DNA of 64,000 nt from JACMLC01 sp963817025 (GCA_963817025.1 CAWFML010000001.1:434001-498000), one strand, 5' to 3'; positions 28,696-38,298 are shown, counted from the stretch's first letter. The notes: generated by a model from the letters alone, not told the origin. Numbers and translations: made by a program.

Positions 28696-30192
28696 ATGCG
28701 TGTACTACTTGTTCGTCCTCCCGTCCCGCGCCACACGATGGGACTCAAGCACATCATGATCTGCGAGCCGCTTGAGTTGGAATACGTGGCCGCCGGACTC
28801 TCAGGGCATGAGATAGAGATTATCGACCTCATCGTCGAAGGCGGCTATGAGAAACGTTTGCGACGATTCAAGCCGGATGTGGTCGGCACGAGTTGTTACA
28901 TCACAGGCGTCAACGAGGTCAAGAAAATCTGCCGCGCCGCCAAGCGTTGGAATCCGAGATGCAAGACTGTGGTCGGCGGCGTTCATGCAGCGAAAGCTCC
29001 TGCGGATTTTGCAGACCACGCCGTAGACTGCATCGTCACAGGCGACGGCACTTCTATCATGCAGGAATTGATGGATGCCTTTGAGCATGACAAACCGCTC
29101 GCAGACATTCCCGGCCTCGCGCTGCCCGTAAGCGAAACTGAAGTCAGCCTGACCGCGCACAGACCTTACATGCCAAAGGCCGATGAGCTTCCCTTTCCGC
29201 GCCGCGATCTCGTCTCTCACCTGCGAAAAAAATACTACTACCTTTTCCATCAACCCGTGACGACGATGAAGACGACGTGGGGCTGCTGGTACAAATGTAA
29301 CTTCTGCTTTACGTGGCGCATCACGGACGGCGCGCAGTATTCGCGCAGCCCCGAATCCATCGCCGATGAGCTTGAGACCATCGAGTCGGAAGAAGTTTAT
29401 ATCGTTGACGACATTTTTCTGATTAATCCGGGGCGACTGGCAAAGCTTGCAGGCATCCTGCGCGAGCGCGGGATTCGGAAAAAGTATCTGATTTACGCGC
29501 GTGCGGATTTCATCTCCGAGCATGAAGAGATCGTCGCAGAGTGGGCAGAGCTTGGACTCTCTGCGGTCATCATCGGCTTGGAGGCCGTGACAGACCCTGA
29601 GCTTGATTCTATGAACAAGGAATGCTCTGTGGATTACAACCGCCGCGCCATCGCTATCCTGCAAAAATATGGCGTGGACACTTACGGCTCTTTGATTACG
29701 CAGCCCGATTACACGCCGCGCGAGTGGCAGCGTTTGCAGGAGTTCATAGACGAGAACGGGCTTTACTATCTGAACATCTCGCCCCTGACGCCGCTGCCGG
29801 GCACTGTCATCTGGGACATGTATAAAGACAAGGTCACGGTTGACCGCGACGCGCACGGGCTGTGGGATTTGTCGCATACGGTTTTGCCAACGCGTATGCC
29901 TTTGAAGGATTACTACCGCTCGCTTCTTGGAGTTTACGTGCGCTCGTGCTTGAGCATCACACGCGCCAGCAAGCTCACGCTTCGGACGCGGCCTCCCGTG
30001 TGGTCTTTCAAATACCTGCGGCTCTGGCTCGGCGCGTTTCAGATCATGATGCAGTTTCGCGGCGCGCATCGTCATCACAAACCGGCGGAACTGGCGCGGG
30101 CCAAAGATAAAGGGCCGGAGGTCGCGGGCCTTCCGCAATTTGCTGCGGCCATCGAGCCGGAAGCTCTCTACAAGATTACAAAATCCGCTTGA
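28696..30192 (+). CDS. B12-binding-type radical SAM protein (second of pair)
   Basis: A 498-residue protein. N-terminal B12-like domain (MRVLLVRPPVPRHTMG; VGTSCYITGVNEVKK; VVGGVHAAKAP), radical SAM core with GCWYKCNFCF (Cys197/201/204), VDDIFLINPGRL, IIGLEAVTDPELDSMNKE and SPLTPLPGT. It has the same architecture as the upstream protein but low identity, so it catalyses a different step. ATG 28696 is chosen (GAGGTG upstream); a GTG three bases earlier is possible. A 13-base gap separates it from the PLP enzyme, so the two are cotranscribed. Confidence 0.88.
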   Translation: MRVLLVRPPVPRHTMGLKHIMICEPLELEYVAAGLSGHEIEIIDLIVEGGYEKRLRRFKPDVVGTSCYITGVNEVKKICRAAKRWNPRCKTVVGGVHAAKAPADFADHAVDCIVTGDGTSIMQELMDAFEHDKPLADIPGLALPVSETEVSLTAHRPYMPKADELPFPRRDLVSHLRKKYYYLFHQPVTTMKTTWGCWYKCNFCFTWRITDGAQYSRSPESIADELETIESEEVYIVDDIFLINPGRLAKLAGILRERGIRKKYLIYARADFISEHEEIVAEWAELGLSAVIIGLEAVTDPELDSMNKECSVDYNRRAIAILQKYGVDTYGSLITQPDYTPREWQRLQEFIDENGLYYLNISPLTPLPGTVIWDMYKDKVTVDRDAHGLWDLSHTVLPTRMPLKDYYRSLLGVYVRSCLSITRASKLTLRTRPPVWSFKYLRLWLGAFQIMMQFRGAHRHHKPAELARAKDKGPEVAGLPQFAAAIEPEALYKITKSA

Positions 30193-30205
30193 GGTGAAGC
30201 GCGTG

Positions 30206-31528
30206 ATGTTCCACATAGCTACAGATGATTGCGTTGATGAAGTGGCGGCTGCGGAAGATTTTACGGAGACTGTCGCTGCTCCATCCTCTTTCGTTGATCC
30301 CTTCGACGGATTCTTTAAGAAGCGCGCAAACTGGTCGCCGCCGGAGGGCGGGCTGCTTGACATACAGAACGCCCGGCAGTGGTTTGCCTCTATGGAGTCC
30401 GTCTCGACCAGAGACCTCTATTCTTACCAGCAGCCGCTTCATGAACGGCAGGGCGCGCGTGTGCGTCTCGATGGCCGCATGATGTTGATGCTCTCCGCTT
30501 ATGATTACGCGGGGCTGCTCGGCCACCCGCTGATCGAAGAAGCGGCGCACGCGGCCCTGAGCATGTACGGCACTGGAACGGGCGGCGTGCGACTCTTGAC
30601 CGGCACGCTTGAGCTTCACAGGCAACTGGAAAGCGAGATTGCCGACTTCAAAGGCACGGAGGCCGCACTGACTTTTAGCTCCGGCTACATGGCTACGCTC
30701 GGCCTTGTGCCCGCGCTGCTCGGGCCGCGCGACAGAATGATTGTTGATGAACGAGCGCACCGCAGTATCCTTGATGCCTGCAAGCTGGCCGGAGTCAAGT
30801 GGGCCAGATTCCGCCACAACGACCCGGAGCACTTGCGTTATAAGCTTGAGCGTTTGAGCGCGGAGGGGCAACGCACGCTCGTGGTCGTCGAAGGCATCTA
30901 TTCGATGGACGGCGATGTCTGCCCGCTGCCGGAAATCATCGAGTTGAAAAATCGCTACAAGGCTTTTCTGATGGTGGACGAGGCGCATTCGTTCGGCTCT
31001 CTTGGCCCAACCGGGCGAGGTGTTAACGAGCTTTACGGGATTGAGGCCGGAGAGGTTGATGTCTGGATGGGTTCGCTTTCAAAAGCCATTCCGGCCAACG
31101 GCGGATTCGTGGCGGGCACACAGGAACTGGTGATGTATTTGCAGCATGCCGCAGCCCCGTTTATGTTTTCGGCTGCGCTCTGCCCCGCTGCTGCTGCGGC
31201 TGCGCTTGAGTCTCTGAGAGTCCTCAAGGCAGAACCGGAAAGGCTGTACAAGCTCAGGCATAATGCGGAGCGACTGCGGAGCGGCTTGAACGAACTCGGC
31301 TATGACACAGGAGCTTCGAGCACCTGCGTCGTGCCAGTCCTCCTGCATGATGAAGAAGCGACATACAGGATTGCGCGCAGGCTTTATGAACTGGGCATCT
31401 TTGTTTCGGCAGTCGTGCATCCGGCTGTCCCGCGCGGCGCGGCCATGCTCAGACTGTGCGCCACCGCCGCGCAAACCGCGCAGGATTTGGACGAGGCTCT
31501 GGAAGCTTTTCGTCTCGTCCGTGATTGA
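30206..31528 (+). CDS. AONS-family PLP-dependent acyltransferase (8-amino-7-oxononanoate / sphingoid-base synthase type)
   Basis: A 440-residue alpha-oxoamine synthase family protein, fold type I. RVLLTGTLELHRQLE-like entry (VRLLTGTLELHRQLES), VVEGIYSMDGDVCPL, MVDEAHSFGSLGPTGRGV (Asp258, His261) and MGSLSKAIPANGGF with the PLP lysine Lys293. Members join an acyl-thioester to an amino acid with loss of CO2 (BioF, KBL, SPT, CqsA). No biotin genes are nearby, so it more likely makes an alkyl aminoketone for a lipid or signal. Start ATG 30206 follows TTGAGGTG; an upstream in-frame start overlaps the radical SAM gene. Confidence 0.85.
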   Translation: MFHIATDDCVDEVAAAEDFTETVAAPSSFVDPFDGFFKKRANWSPPEGGLLDIQNARQWFASMESVSTRDLYSYQQPLHERQGARVRLDGRMMLMLSAYDYAGLLGHPLIEEAAHAALSMYGTGTGGVRLLTGTLELHRQLESEIADFKGTEAALTFSSGYMATLGLVPALLGPRDRMIVDERAHRSILDACKLAGVKWARFRHNDPEHLRYKLERLSAEGQRTLVVVEGIYSMDGDVCPLPEIIELKNRYKAFLMVDEAHSFGSLGPTGRGVNELYGIEAGEVDVWMGSLSKAIPANGGFVAGTQELVMYLQHAAAPFMFSAALCPAAAAAALESLRVLKAEPERLYKLRHNAERLRSGLNELGYDTGASSTCVVPVLLHDEEATYRIARRLYELGIFVSAVVHPAVPRGAAMLRLCATAAQTAQDLDEALEAFRLVRD

Positions 31529-31543
31529 AGACACGAAAGAAAA

Positions 31544-31651
31544 TTTCCCGCAAAGGCGCAAAGAAAGACGCCAGGAAAGCTTTCAAGATAAATAGAGCTT
31601 CAACCCCTTTGCGTCTTCTCTTCTCTGCGCCTTTGCGCCTTTGCGGGAAAC
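31544..31651. repeat. Family A palindromic repeat, copy 12
   Basis: TTTCCCGCAAAGGCGCAAAG and CTTTGCGCCTTTGCGGGAAA arms (right arm with one extra GCGCCTTT unit). Confidence 0.9.
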
Positions 31652-31682
31652 GTATTTCTTTTCTATCAGAACTCCCCTTCAA

Positions 31683-32915
31683 ATGAGCCTTCTTCTTCAA
31701 CCACCGGACATCGAAAAGGAACAAGACAAATACAGCATTCATGTCTTTGACCGGATTGAAGAAGTGGATGCCGCCGTGTGGGACTCGATCATCGGCCCGG
31801 ATGACTTGCAAGCCACACACAGCTTCATACGAACCTGCCAGAGCGCGGCGGTCGAACAGGCTTCGTATCGCCACCTGATGATTTACGAGGGCGACAGGCT
31901 CGTCTCCGTTGCGAGTCTGAGCCTGATGCCGGTCTCTCTGGACTTGCTCTCTTCAGGCATCCCGCGAAAAATTATCCGCCTGCTCCGCCGACTGCGACCG
32001 GACTTCCTGCGCATACAGCTCTTGCTGTGCGGGCTGCCTGTCTCCTTCGGAAATTCGTGCATACGTTTTCGAGCAGGAGCAGACACGCGGCGAATTTTGG
32101 AAATGATAAACGGCGCGATGGAGTCTGTCGCGCAGGAGTTGAACGTGTCCGTGCTGTGCTTCAAAGAGTTCACAAACGATGAAGCCGCCGCGCTGGATGA
32201 CCTCACGCGCTTCGACTACTTTCGCGCGGAGAGCCTGCCGGGCTGTTCCATGAAAATCGTCTGGCCCACGTTCGACGATTACCTGACGAGCATGCGCGCG
32301 GGTTATCGCAGGCAGTTGACGACAAGCCTTCGCAGGCGGCAAGAGGCGGGATTGAAGGTGCGCGTGCTGGATGGTTTCGGCGCGGAATGCGAATCCATTC
32401 ACAGGCTTTATGAAGCGGTCATGGAGCGCGCAGAGTTTCAGCTCGAACGGCTTAACCTGTCATTCTTTGAAAAACTGAACGCCGATTTCGGAGCACAATC
32501 GCGCGCCATTCTGCTTGAGCGAAATGGAGAACTGCTGGCCGCAGCCATCATGCTTGTGACAAATCGCGTCGCCACTTTCCTGCTGGCCGGCATAGACTAC
32601 GAGCAGAACCGCCTCTATCACTCCTACTTCAATCTGGTCATAGAGGTCGTCAGGCAAGCCATCAACACCGGAGCGGAAACGCTGGTTCTGGGCCAGACTT
32701 CTTACGACCTCAAGACCCGGCTCGGCGGCATAACCGACGCGCGCTGTCTCTATCTCAAGCATCGCAACAAACGGCTCAACTCCATCCTTCGCGCAGCATC
32801 AAAGCTTCTCTTTCCCTCTGTCAAAATATCCGGCAGGCGAGTCTTCAAGACCGCTGCTGGCTTTGCCCCAAAAGCGCAAACTTCAAATGACTTTTACATC
32901 GAGCGGAATTTTTGA
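31683..32915 (+). CDS. BioF2-like / peptidogalycan-type GNAT acyltransferase
   Basis: A 410-residue protein with two GNAT-like halves. VWDSIIGPDDLQATHSF near residue 25 and CSMKIVWPTFDDYLTSMRAGYRRQLTTSLRRRQEAGLKV near 195 are typical of Acetyltransf_6/FemAB-like proteins; LLERNGELLAAAIMLVTN and DYEQNRLYHSYFNLVIEVVRQAI follow. These transfer acyl or aminoacyl groups. Downstream of the AONS-type enzyme, N-acylation of its amine product is a reasonable guess. ATG 31683 is chosen; the upstream extension reads through the family A arm. Confidence 0.75.
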   Translation: MSLLLQPPDIEKEQDKYSIHVFDRIEEVDAAVWDSIIGPDDLQATHSFIRTCQSAAVEQASYRHLMIYEGDRLVSVASLSLMPVSLDLLSSGIPRKIIRLLRRLRPDFLRIQLLLCGLPVSFGNSCIRFRAGADTRRILEMINGAMESVAQELNVSVLCFKEFTNDEAAALDDLTRFDYFRAESLPGCSMKIVWPTFDDYLTSMRAGYRRQLTTSLRRRQEAGLKVRVLDGFGAECESIHRLYEAVMERAEFQLERLNLSFFEKLNADFGAQSRAILLERNGELLAAAIMLVTNRVATFLLAGIDYEQNRLYHSYFNLVIEVVRQAINTGAETLVLGQTSYDLKTRLGGITDARCLYLKHRNKRLNSILRAASKLLFPSVKISGRRVFKTAAGFAPKAQTSNDFYIERNF

Positions 32916-33027
32916 TGCAAAAGCCGCGTGGTCAACGTAACATTCACAATACGTGAGGCCGAATCTTCCGGCACGATGCCTTATAACCTTGCCAGTTTTT
33001 CAAAGAAAGACACAGGAACATAAAGCC

Positions 33028-35817
33028 ATGGCAGACCTCGAAATCATAAAACAAATCGAAAGAATATTAGGAATGAATTTAGATGTCGTACGGGACATAA
33101 CATTTATTAGTCGGGGCTATAGCTTAAACGAACAAGGCCAGGTTACTGGCTTGGGCTTATCCGGTTATGGGGTAGAAAGTCTTAAAGTTCACCGCATTTT
33201 TCCTCTACTGAAAGAGCTGGCCTGGTTAAGGGATTTACAAATAACAAACAATGCTTTGGAAGATATTTCTCAGATAGCTGCTCTGACAAATCTAACGAGA
33301 CTAGATTTAAATGATAATCAAATCAGTAATATTTCCCCGTTAGCAGGCTTAATAAACTTAGCGGGGTTAGAACTCGGCAGTAATAAAATCAGGAATATTT
33401 CTCCGTTAGCAGGCTTAATAAACTTAGAGGATTTATATTTAACCGGTAATAAAATCAGGAATATTTTCTCATTAAGCAAGCTAAAGAATTTAAGAGAATT
33501 ATATTTAGGTAGGAATCAAGTAGAGGATATTTCGCCGCTAAAAGATTTAAAGAAAATGGAAAGGCTTTATTTATGGAAAAATCTAATCAGTAATCTTTCT
33601 CCCTTGAGAGAGATGAAGTGTTTGAAAGTTTTGACATTGCAAGACAATGCGATAGAAGAGCTACCACCGTGGATTACCGATTTTGGCTTGAAGATAGTTT
33701 GGAATGACTACGTAGAAGATGATTATATTCAGTTCGAGAATAATCCTCTTAGATCTCCGCCGCTTGAAATAGTCAGACAGGGCAACGAGGCTATCAGAAA
33801 TTATTTCAATCAATTAAAGGAGCAGGAAGAGGACTATTTATTCGAGGCAAAGGTGCTGATAGTTGGCGAGCCGGGGGCGGGGAAAACTTCTATGGCAGGG
33901 AAGATAGAAAATCCCGCTTGCCTGTTGCCGGGGGAAGAGGAAACAACGAAAGGCATCTCTGTGAAGCAGTATTATTTCCCGCTACAGAAAGAGGATTTCT
34001 CCGCGTTCAAACATCCGGCGAAACTTGAGAATCGAAAATTTCGCCTCAACCTCTGGGACTTCGGCGGTCAGGAAATCTATAAAGCCACGCACCGGTTTTT
34101 TCTCTCCAAACGTTCGCTCTATGCTCTCGTTGCCGATAGTCGCAACGAGGATACGGACTTTAATTACTGGCTTCATATCGTTGAAATGTTTGGCGGCGAA
34201 AGCCCTTTCTTAATTGTCCTCAACGAAAAGCATCAACGCAAACGCAATCTCGATATTTCAGCGATGCAAAAAAGATTTACCAATATCTCGGAAGTGATAG
34301 ATGTTGATTTTGCAGAGGCAGACAAAACCCGGCTCAATAAATTGGAGCGGGCCATCAAATATTATGTCTCACAACTCCCGCACATCGGGAGTCCCGTCCC
34401 GGCCAAATGGACTGTCATACGCGAAGCTACAGAAGATGACCCGCGCAATACGATTACATTTCAGGATTACATGACGATCTGCCAGAACAACGGCATCACC
34501 AGATTGGCGGATGCAATGGTGCTCAGCCAGTACTTTCATGACATCGGCGTCTTTCTACATTTTCAGGACGATGACCTGCTGAAAAAAACTATTTTTCTGA
34601 AACCGAACTGGGCCACCAATGCCGTTTACAAAATTCTCGACCACGAATTGCTCAACCGGAAAAATGGACGGTTCGACAAAGAGGACGCCAAAATCATCTG
34701 GGGCGATGATGAATACGAGTTGATAAGGGATGAGTTGTTGCGCCTCATGCAAAAATTCTTCCTCGTCTACGAAGTAGAGCGCTCAGGCGAGTACATCGTG
34801 CCGGAAAGGCTTCCGCCCGCTCAGCCGGAATACGATTGGGATGAAAAAAACAATCTCTTCCTGCGTTACGAGTATGATTTTTTCATGCCGAAGGGAATCA
34901 TGTCGCAGCTAACCGTGCGGATGCACCGCTACATCAGCGATCATGATCGCACATGGCGGCGCGGAGTCGTGCTTGAACGTGAACGCGCGACTGCGGAAAT
35001 TGTCGAAAGCTATGATGCGCGCACTATCAAAATAAGAGTGGCAGGCATCAACAGGCGCGACTTTATGACTATCATTACCGAGCAACTCGACCAGATAAAC
35101 TCGCAGTATGAAAAGATGAAAATAGATAAGCTGATTCCGTGCACCTGCGGCGAGTGCAAAAAGGATGGTCAGCCTTACTTCTTCAAATATAAAGACCTCA
35201 GACGCCGCCTTGAAAAAGGAAGGCAAGAGGTCGAATGTGGAAAGAGTTATGAGATGGTAAATGTGCGCGGCTTGATTGACGAGGTGCTTAATGAAGACCT
35301 GCACAGCTACGTCAAGAATGCGCCAAGCTCAGAGGGCAATAATCGTCTCCTTGAGAAGGTCGAACGAAATAAGGTTTTCATAAGTTACTCGCATAAAGAT
35401 GCTGCATGGCTGAAGAGAGTTCAGACGCATTTAAAGGTTTTGGAGAATTTAGGCATCGCGGTAAATTTATGGGATGATAATGAAATCAAATCAGGAATGC
35501 TCTGGCGCGAAGAGATTGAAAAAGCTTTATCCGCCGCCAAAGTGGCAATCTTGCTGGTCAGCACAGACTTTCTGGCTTCGGACTTTATCCTCAACGATGA
35601 ACTTCCGCTGCTACTAAAAGCTGCTGAAAACGACGGCGCGACTATTCTCCCATTAATTTTAAAACCTTGCCTGTATGCAAAGCACCAAAAACTTGCGGCG
35701 TTTCAAGCCGTCAACGATCCTCTGCACGCGTTATCGAAGCTAACGGAAGACGAGCAGGATGAGATATTGATAGCGCTGGCAGAAAGAATTGCCGGTTTGA
35801 TAAATGAGAGCAGGTAA
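33028..35817 (+). CDS. LRR-Roc-COR-TIR protein (bacterial Roco with TIR effector)
   Basis: A 929-residue multidomain protein. Residues about 60-260 hold about eight leucine-rich repeats (LxDLYLTGNKIRNISPLxxL). Roc GTPase from about 275: P-loop GEPGAGKTS 280-288, G3 LWDFGGQE 342-349, then LNEKHQRK at the G4 position. COR domain about 480-760, with a CTCGECKK insert. TIR from 782: KVFISYSHKDAAWLKR, LWDDNEIKSGMLWREEIEKAL, VAILLVSTDFLASDF. LRR and Roc sense and switch; TIR domains often cleave NAD. The LRR part is strikingly AT-rich against the GC-richer COR/TIR part. Defence or signalling is inferred. ATG 33028 follows CAGGAACA. Confidence 0.9.
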   Translation: MADLEIIKQIERILGMNLDVVRDITFISRGYSLNEQGQVTGLGLSGYGVESLKVHRIFPLLKELAWLRDLQITNNALEDISQIAALTNLTRLDLNDNQISNISPLAGLINLAGLELGSNKIRNISPLAGLINLEDLYLTGNKIRNIFSLSKLKNLRELYLGRNQVEDISPLKDLKKMERLYLWKNLISNLSPLREMKCLKVLTLQDNAIEELPPWITDFGLKIVWNDYVEDDYIQFENNPLRSPPLEIVRQGNEAIRNYFNQLKEQEEDYLFEAKVLIVGEPGAGKTSMAGKIENPACLLPGEEETTKGISVKQYYFPLQKEDFSAFKHPAKLENRKFRLNLWDFGGQEIYKATHRFFLSKRSLYALVADSRNEDTDFNYWLHIVEMFGGESPFLIVLNEKHQRKRNLDISAMQKRFTNISEVIDVDFAEADKTRLNKLERAIKYYVSQLPHIGSPVPAKWTVIREATEDDPRNTITFQDYMTICQNNGITRLADAMVLSQYFHDIGVFLHFQDDDLLKKTIFLKPNWATNAVYKILDHELLNRKNGRFDKEDAKIIWGDDEYELIRDELLRLMQKFFLVYEVERSGEYIVPERLPPAQPEYDWDEKNNLFLRYEYDFFMPKGIMSQLTVRMHRYISDHDRTWRRGVVLERERATAEIVESYDARTIKIRVAGINRRDFMTIITEQLDQINSQYEKMKIDKLIPCTCGECKKDGQPYFFKYKDLRRRLEKGRQEVECGKSYEMVNVRGLIDEVLNEDLHSYVKNAPSSEGNNRLLEKVERNKVFISYSHKDAAWLKRVQTHLKVLENLGIAVNLWDDNEIKSGMLWREEIEKALSAAKVAILLVSTDFLASDFILNDELPLLLKAAENDGATILPLILKPCLYAKHQKLAAFQAVNDPLHALSKLTEDEQDEILIALAERIAGLINESR

Positions 35818-35880
35818 AGAAAGTTTATCTTTACCGTCGTTAATAGCTACTCTTCATATTCGTCAGACCCCTGAACCCAG

Positions 35881-35940
35881 ACAAAGGCGCAAAGAAAAGA
35901 TTTGACCTCTTCTTTGCGCCACCAGCGTCTTTGCGTGAGT
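35881..35940. repeat. Family A palindromic repeat, copy 13 (short)
   Basis: ACAAAGGCGCAAAGAAAAG and TCTTTGCGCCACCAGCGTC arms around a small loop, between convergent genes. Confidence 0.8.
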
Positions 35941-35950
35941 TCTTCCGTGC

Positions 35951-36346
35951 TTACTTGTTTTGCACGACCAGTTCGGGCGTCTCTATGCGCGAACTGACCA
36001 GCAAGTCATTTTCAAACTCTGCGATGAGGACGCGCCCCTCGCTGCGTGAGAAGGTATAGGTCGCAAGCCGGACATCTCCGTTCTGCGTTTCCGAGACCTT
36101 CTCAGGCTTGCCGAGCACTCTGGTGACATCGTTGATGCTGAGTCCGTTTCTCAGATAAGTGGTCGAAGGGCCGACGCGCAGCACGCGCGGATCATTCTTG
36201 ACTGAAATCTTATGGCTCGACGGAACCCGTTTGCTCTCCACTTTGCCGTCGCGCGAGTTGGCAAACTCGTCTTTCTTGCCGGTCTGCGCGGAAACGGCTA
36301 TGGCCGAGAGAATGATGATTGCGAATAGGCTGAAAATCTTCTTCAT
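35951..36346 (-). CDS. Exported small protein, BamE/SmpA-like fold suspected
   Basis: A 131-residue precursor with signal peptide (KKIFSLFAIIILSAIAVSAQ). The mature part has LRNGLSINDVTRVLGKPEKVSETQNGDVRLATYTFS, which resembles the (L)xxGMxxxxVxxxLGxP motif of SmpA/OmlA/BamE-like proteins. There is no lipobox Cys, so it would be a free periplasmic protein. AGGAG precedes ATG. Function is not known. Confidence 0.7.
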   Translation of the reverse strand: MKKIFSLFAIIILSAIAVSAQTGKKDEFANSRDGKVESKRVPSSHKISVKNDPRVLRVGPSTTYLRNGLSINDVTRVLGKPEKVSETQNGDVRLATYTFSRSEGRVLIAEFENDLLVSSRIETPELVVQNK

Positions 36347-36392
36347 GGTCTTAGCTCCTGACGGATAAAAGCTTCTGATTTATAAAGCTGAA

Positions 36393-36614
36393 TTAAGTTG
36401 TGGACGCAGGCTCGACGAACAGGTTGGCAAAGCTGCGGCGCGGGTCTGGGCGGCGACGCCCTTGAAAATCTTTGACCCATGAGGCCACATTGCCTGCAAT
36501 TTCCCGTGTCGCATCTCGTAGGCTTTGACTGGCGGGCTTCGCGGGTTTTGCCGTCTCGGCCTGATTTTTTCTCTGCGCGCTCTTGATGACGCGGATGTTA
36601 GTTTTATGATTCAT
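36393..36614 (-). CDS. Small basic hypothetical protein
   Basis: 73 residues, hydrophilic, with a KTNIRVIKSAQRKNQAET start and RRRPDPRRSFANLF near the end. CGGGAG precedes ATG 36614, which favours this start over the in-frame ATG at 36638. No family is recognised. Confidence 0.5.
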   Translation of the reverse strand: MNHKTNIRVIKSAQRKNQAETAKPAKPASQSLRDATREIAGNVASWVKDFQGRRRPDPRRSFANLFVEPASTT

Positions 36615-37050
36615 GATAAATGCTCCCGTTTCAGTCATTAACCAGTAAGCTTGCCCGTCCTGAATGTCTCTATCTGCTAACGCGCAAACGGGAGCGCATG
36701 CGTATCAGCCGTAAAAGAAAAAGTTTCATTCACGACCCTTTATTTATGCCTTGATTGTTCTCGGATTGTCGGTGCAACGGCAGAGACTAAGGCGCGGGGC
36801 TGATTAATGGCCGCCAGCTTAGATGTCAGAAGGAGGGCAAGAGGTTGGAAGTTAAAAACATTGTTCCCGGCGTGCTCCGGCTCATTTACAACATTTTACA
36901 CCAGCTTTATGAGAGCGCGGCTATAATTGCGGCTATAATTAACGAGCACAACAGCGAATCTTCGTCGAGACCATTTTGCTCCGGTCTCGCCGCGCTCTAT
37001 TTAAAAGTCAGACCGGGCCTGAAAGCCTCTTGCTAAGGAAGGATGTATCA
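36615..37050. other. Divergent intergenic region
   Basis: 436 bases with no supported gene. It contains a purine-rich AAGAAAAAGTTTC segment and, at 36917-36940, a 12-base tandem duplication carrying two TATAAT boxes that may serve the PQQ-like gene downstream. Nothing else is recognised. Confidence 0.5.
36917..36940 (+). promoter_or_regulatory. Tandem duplicated -10-like box
   Basis: GCGGCTATAATT occurs twice in a row, giving TATAAT at 36922-36927 and 36934-36939. No well-placed -35 box is seen, so promoter activity is uncertain. Confidence 0.3.
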
Positions 37051-38298
37051 ATGATGAAAAGCCTATCTCTGAAGTCGTTAATAATTGCCGCCAGCCTGCT
37101 CATGTGCCTGTGCGCGGGGGCCGCAGCGCAACAAGCTGGCGAGTGGCCGCAGTGGCGCGGGGCGAATCGTGACGGCATCTCGAAAGAGACCGGCCTGCTC
37201 AAACAGTGGCCGGAGGCCGGGCCGCCGCTCGCATGGAAAGCTACGGGCGCGGGACGAGGCTACTCTTCGCTCTCCATATCAAAGGGACGCATCTATACGA
37301 TGGGCCTGCGCGGAGACCGCGAATACGTCATCGCCTTTGATGTCAAGACGGGCAAGGAAGTGTGGGCCACCGCGCACGGCAAGGCGTTTCGCAATGACAG
37401 GGGCGACGGGCCGCGCGGCACGCCGACCATTGACGGCGACAGGCTCTATGCTTTGGGCGGCGAGGGCGACCTTTCCGCGCTGGATGTCAACACGGGCAAA
37501 GTCGTCTGGACGATGAATATCCTGCAAAAGTTTGGCGGCTCGAACATCGTCTGGGGCATCAGCGAATCGCCGCTCATCGTGGGCGAAAAACTGCTGGTCA
37601 ACGCGGGCGGGCCGGGGGCTTCCATCGTGGCCCTGAACAAAAAGGACGGCTCGCTGCTCTGGAAGAGTCAGAGCGACAAGGCAGGCTATTCATCAGCCAT
37701 TCCGGTCGAGGCGGGAGGCATGACGCAGGTCGTCTTCTTCACACATCAACGCGCGCTCGGACTCGATTTGAAGACCGGAAAACTGTTGTGGGAGTACCCG
37801 CGCGCGGCCAACAATGTCGCCAACGCTGCGACGCCGATTGCGCGCGGCAATCGCGTCTTTGTCGCTTCGGATTACGGCAACGGCGGCGGACTGGTCGAGA
37901 TTAAAGCGAGCGATAAAGGCATGACGGCGGAAGAAGTCTACTTCACCAAAGAGATGCGGACGCATCACAGCAGCGCCGTCTTGATTGGCGATTATCTTTA
38001 CGGTTTTTCGGCCAGCATCCTGACGGCCATGCGTTTCGACACGGGCGAGGTCTCATGGAAAGATAGAAGCGTCGGCAAAGGCTCGCTCGTCTACGCAGAC
38101 GGGCATCTCTATTGTCTGAGCGAAAACGGCGTGGTCGGTCTGGTCGAAGCGACGCCGGAAGGCTACCGCGAGAAGGGACGCTTTCGCATCGCGCAGGATT
38201 CTCTGCCTACATGGTCGCACCCGGTCGTCGCAGGCGGACGCCTTTACCTGCGCGATCAGGATACGATTTATGCTTATGATGTCAGGGCTAAGAAGTAG
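37051..38298 (+). CDS. Exported PQQ-like beta-propeller protein
   Basis: A 415-residue precursor. Signal peptide LIIAASLLMCLCAGAAAQQ, then WPQWRGANRDGISKETGLL, the standard opening of PQQ-binding-like propellers in soil and planctomycete-type bacteria. Blades repeat AFDVKTGKEVWA, ALDVNTGKVVWT, ALNKKDGSLLWK, GLDLKTGKLLWE. No catalytic Asp or Cys pair of true quinoprotein dehydrogenases is seen, so a structural or BamB-like role is as likely as an enzyme. AAGGAAGG precedes ATG 37051. Confidence 0.85.
   Translation: MMKSLSLKSLIIAASLLMCLCAGAAAQQAGEWPQWRGANRDGISKETGLLKQWPEAGPPLAWKATGAGRGYSSLSISKGRIYTMGLRGDREYVIAFDVKTGKEVWATAHGKAFRNDRGDGPRGTPTIDGDRLYALGGEGDLSALDVNTGKVVWTMNILQKFGGSNIVWGISESPLIVGEKLLVNAGGPGASIVALNKKDGSLLWKSQSDKAGYSSAIPVEAGGMTQVVFFTHQRALGLDLKTGKLLWEYPRAANNVANAATPIARGNRVFVASDYGNGGGLVEIKASDKGMTAEEVYFTKEMRTHHSSAVLIGDYLYGFSASILTAMRFDTGEVSWKDRSVGKGSLVYADGHLYCLSENGVVGLVEATPEGYREKGRFRIAQDSLPTWSHPVVAGGRLYLRDQDTIYAYDVRAKK

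Noticed and set aside
28801..30363. Long open frame of about 520 codons on the minus strand, opposite the second radical SAM gene
   Set aside because: Composition is Arg-rich and lacks any family pattern; the plus strand has clear radical SAM motifs. It is a GC-rich antisense shadow.
30206..31528. Assignment as bioF (biotin synthesis)
   Set aside because: No other biotin gene is nearby and the context is radical SAM and GNAT; only the family is safe.
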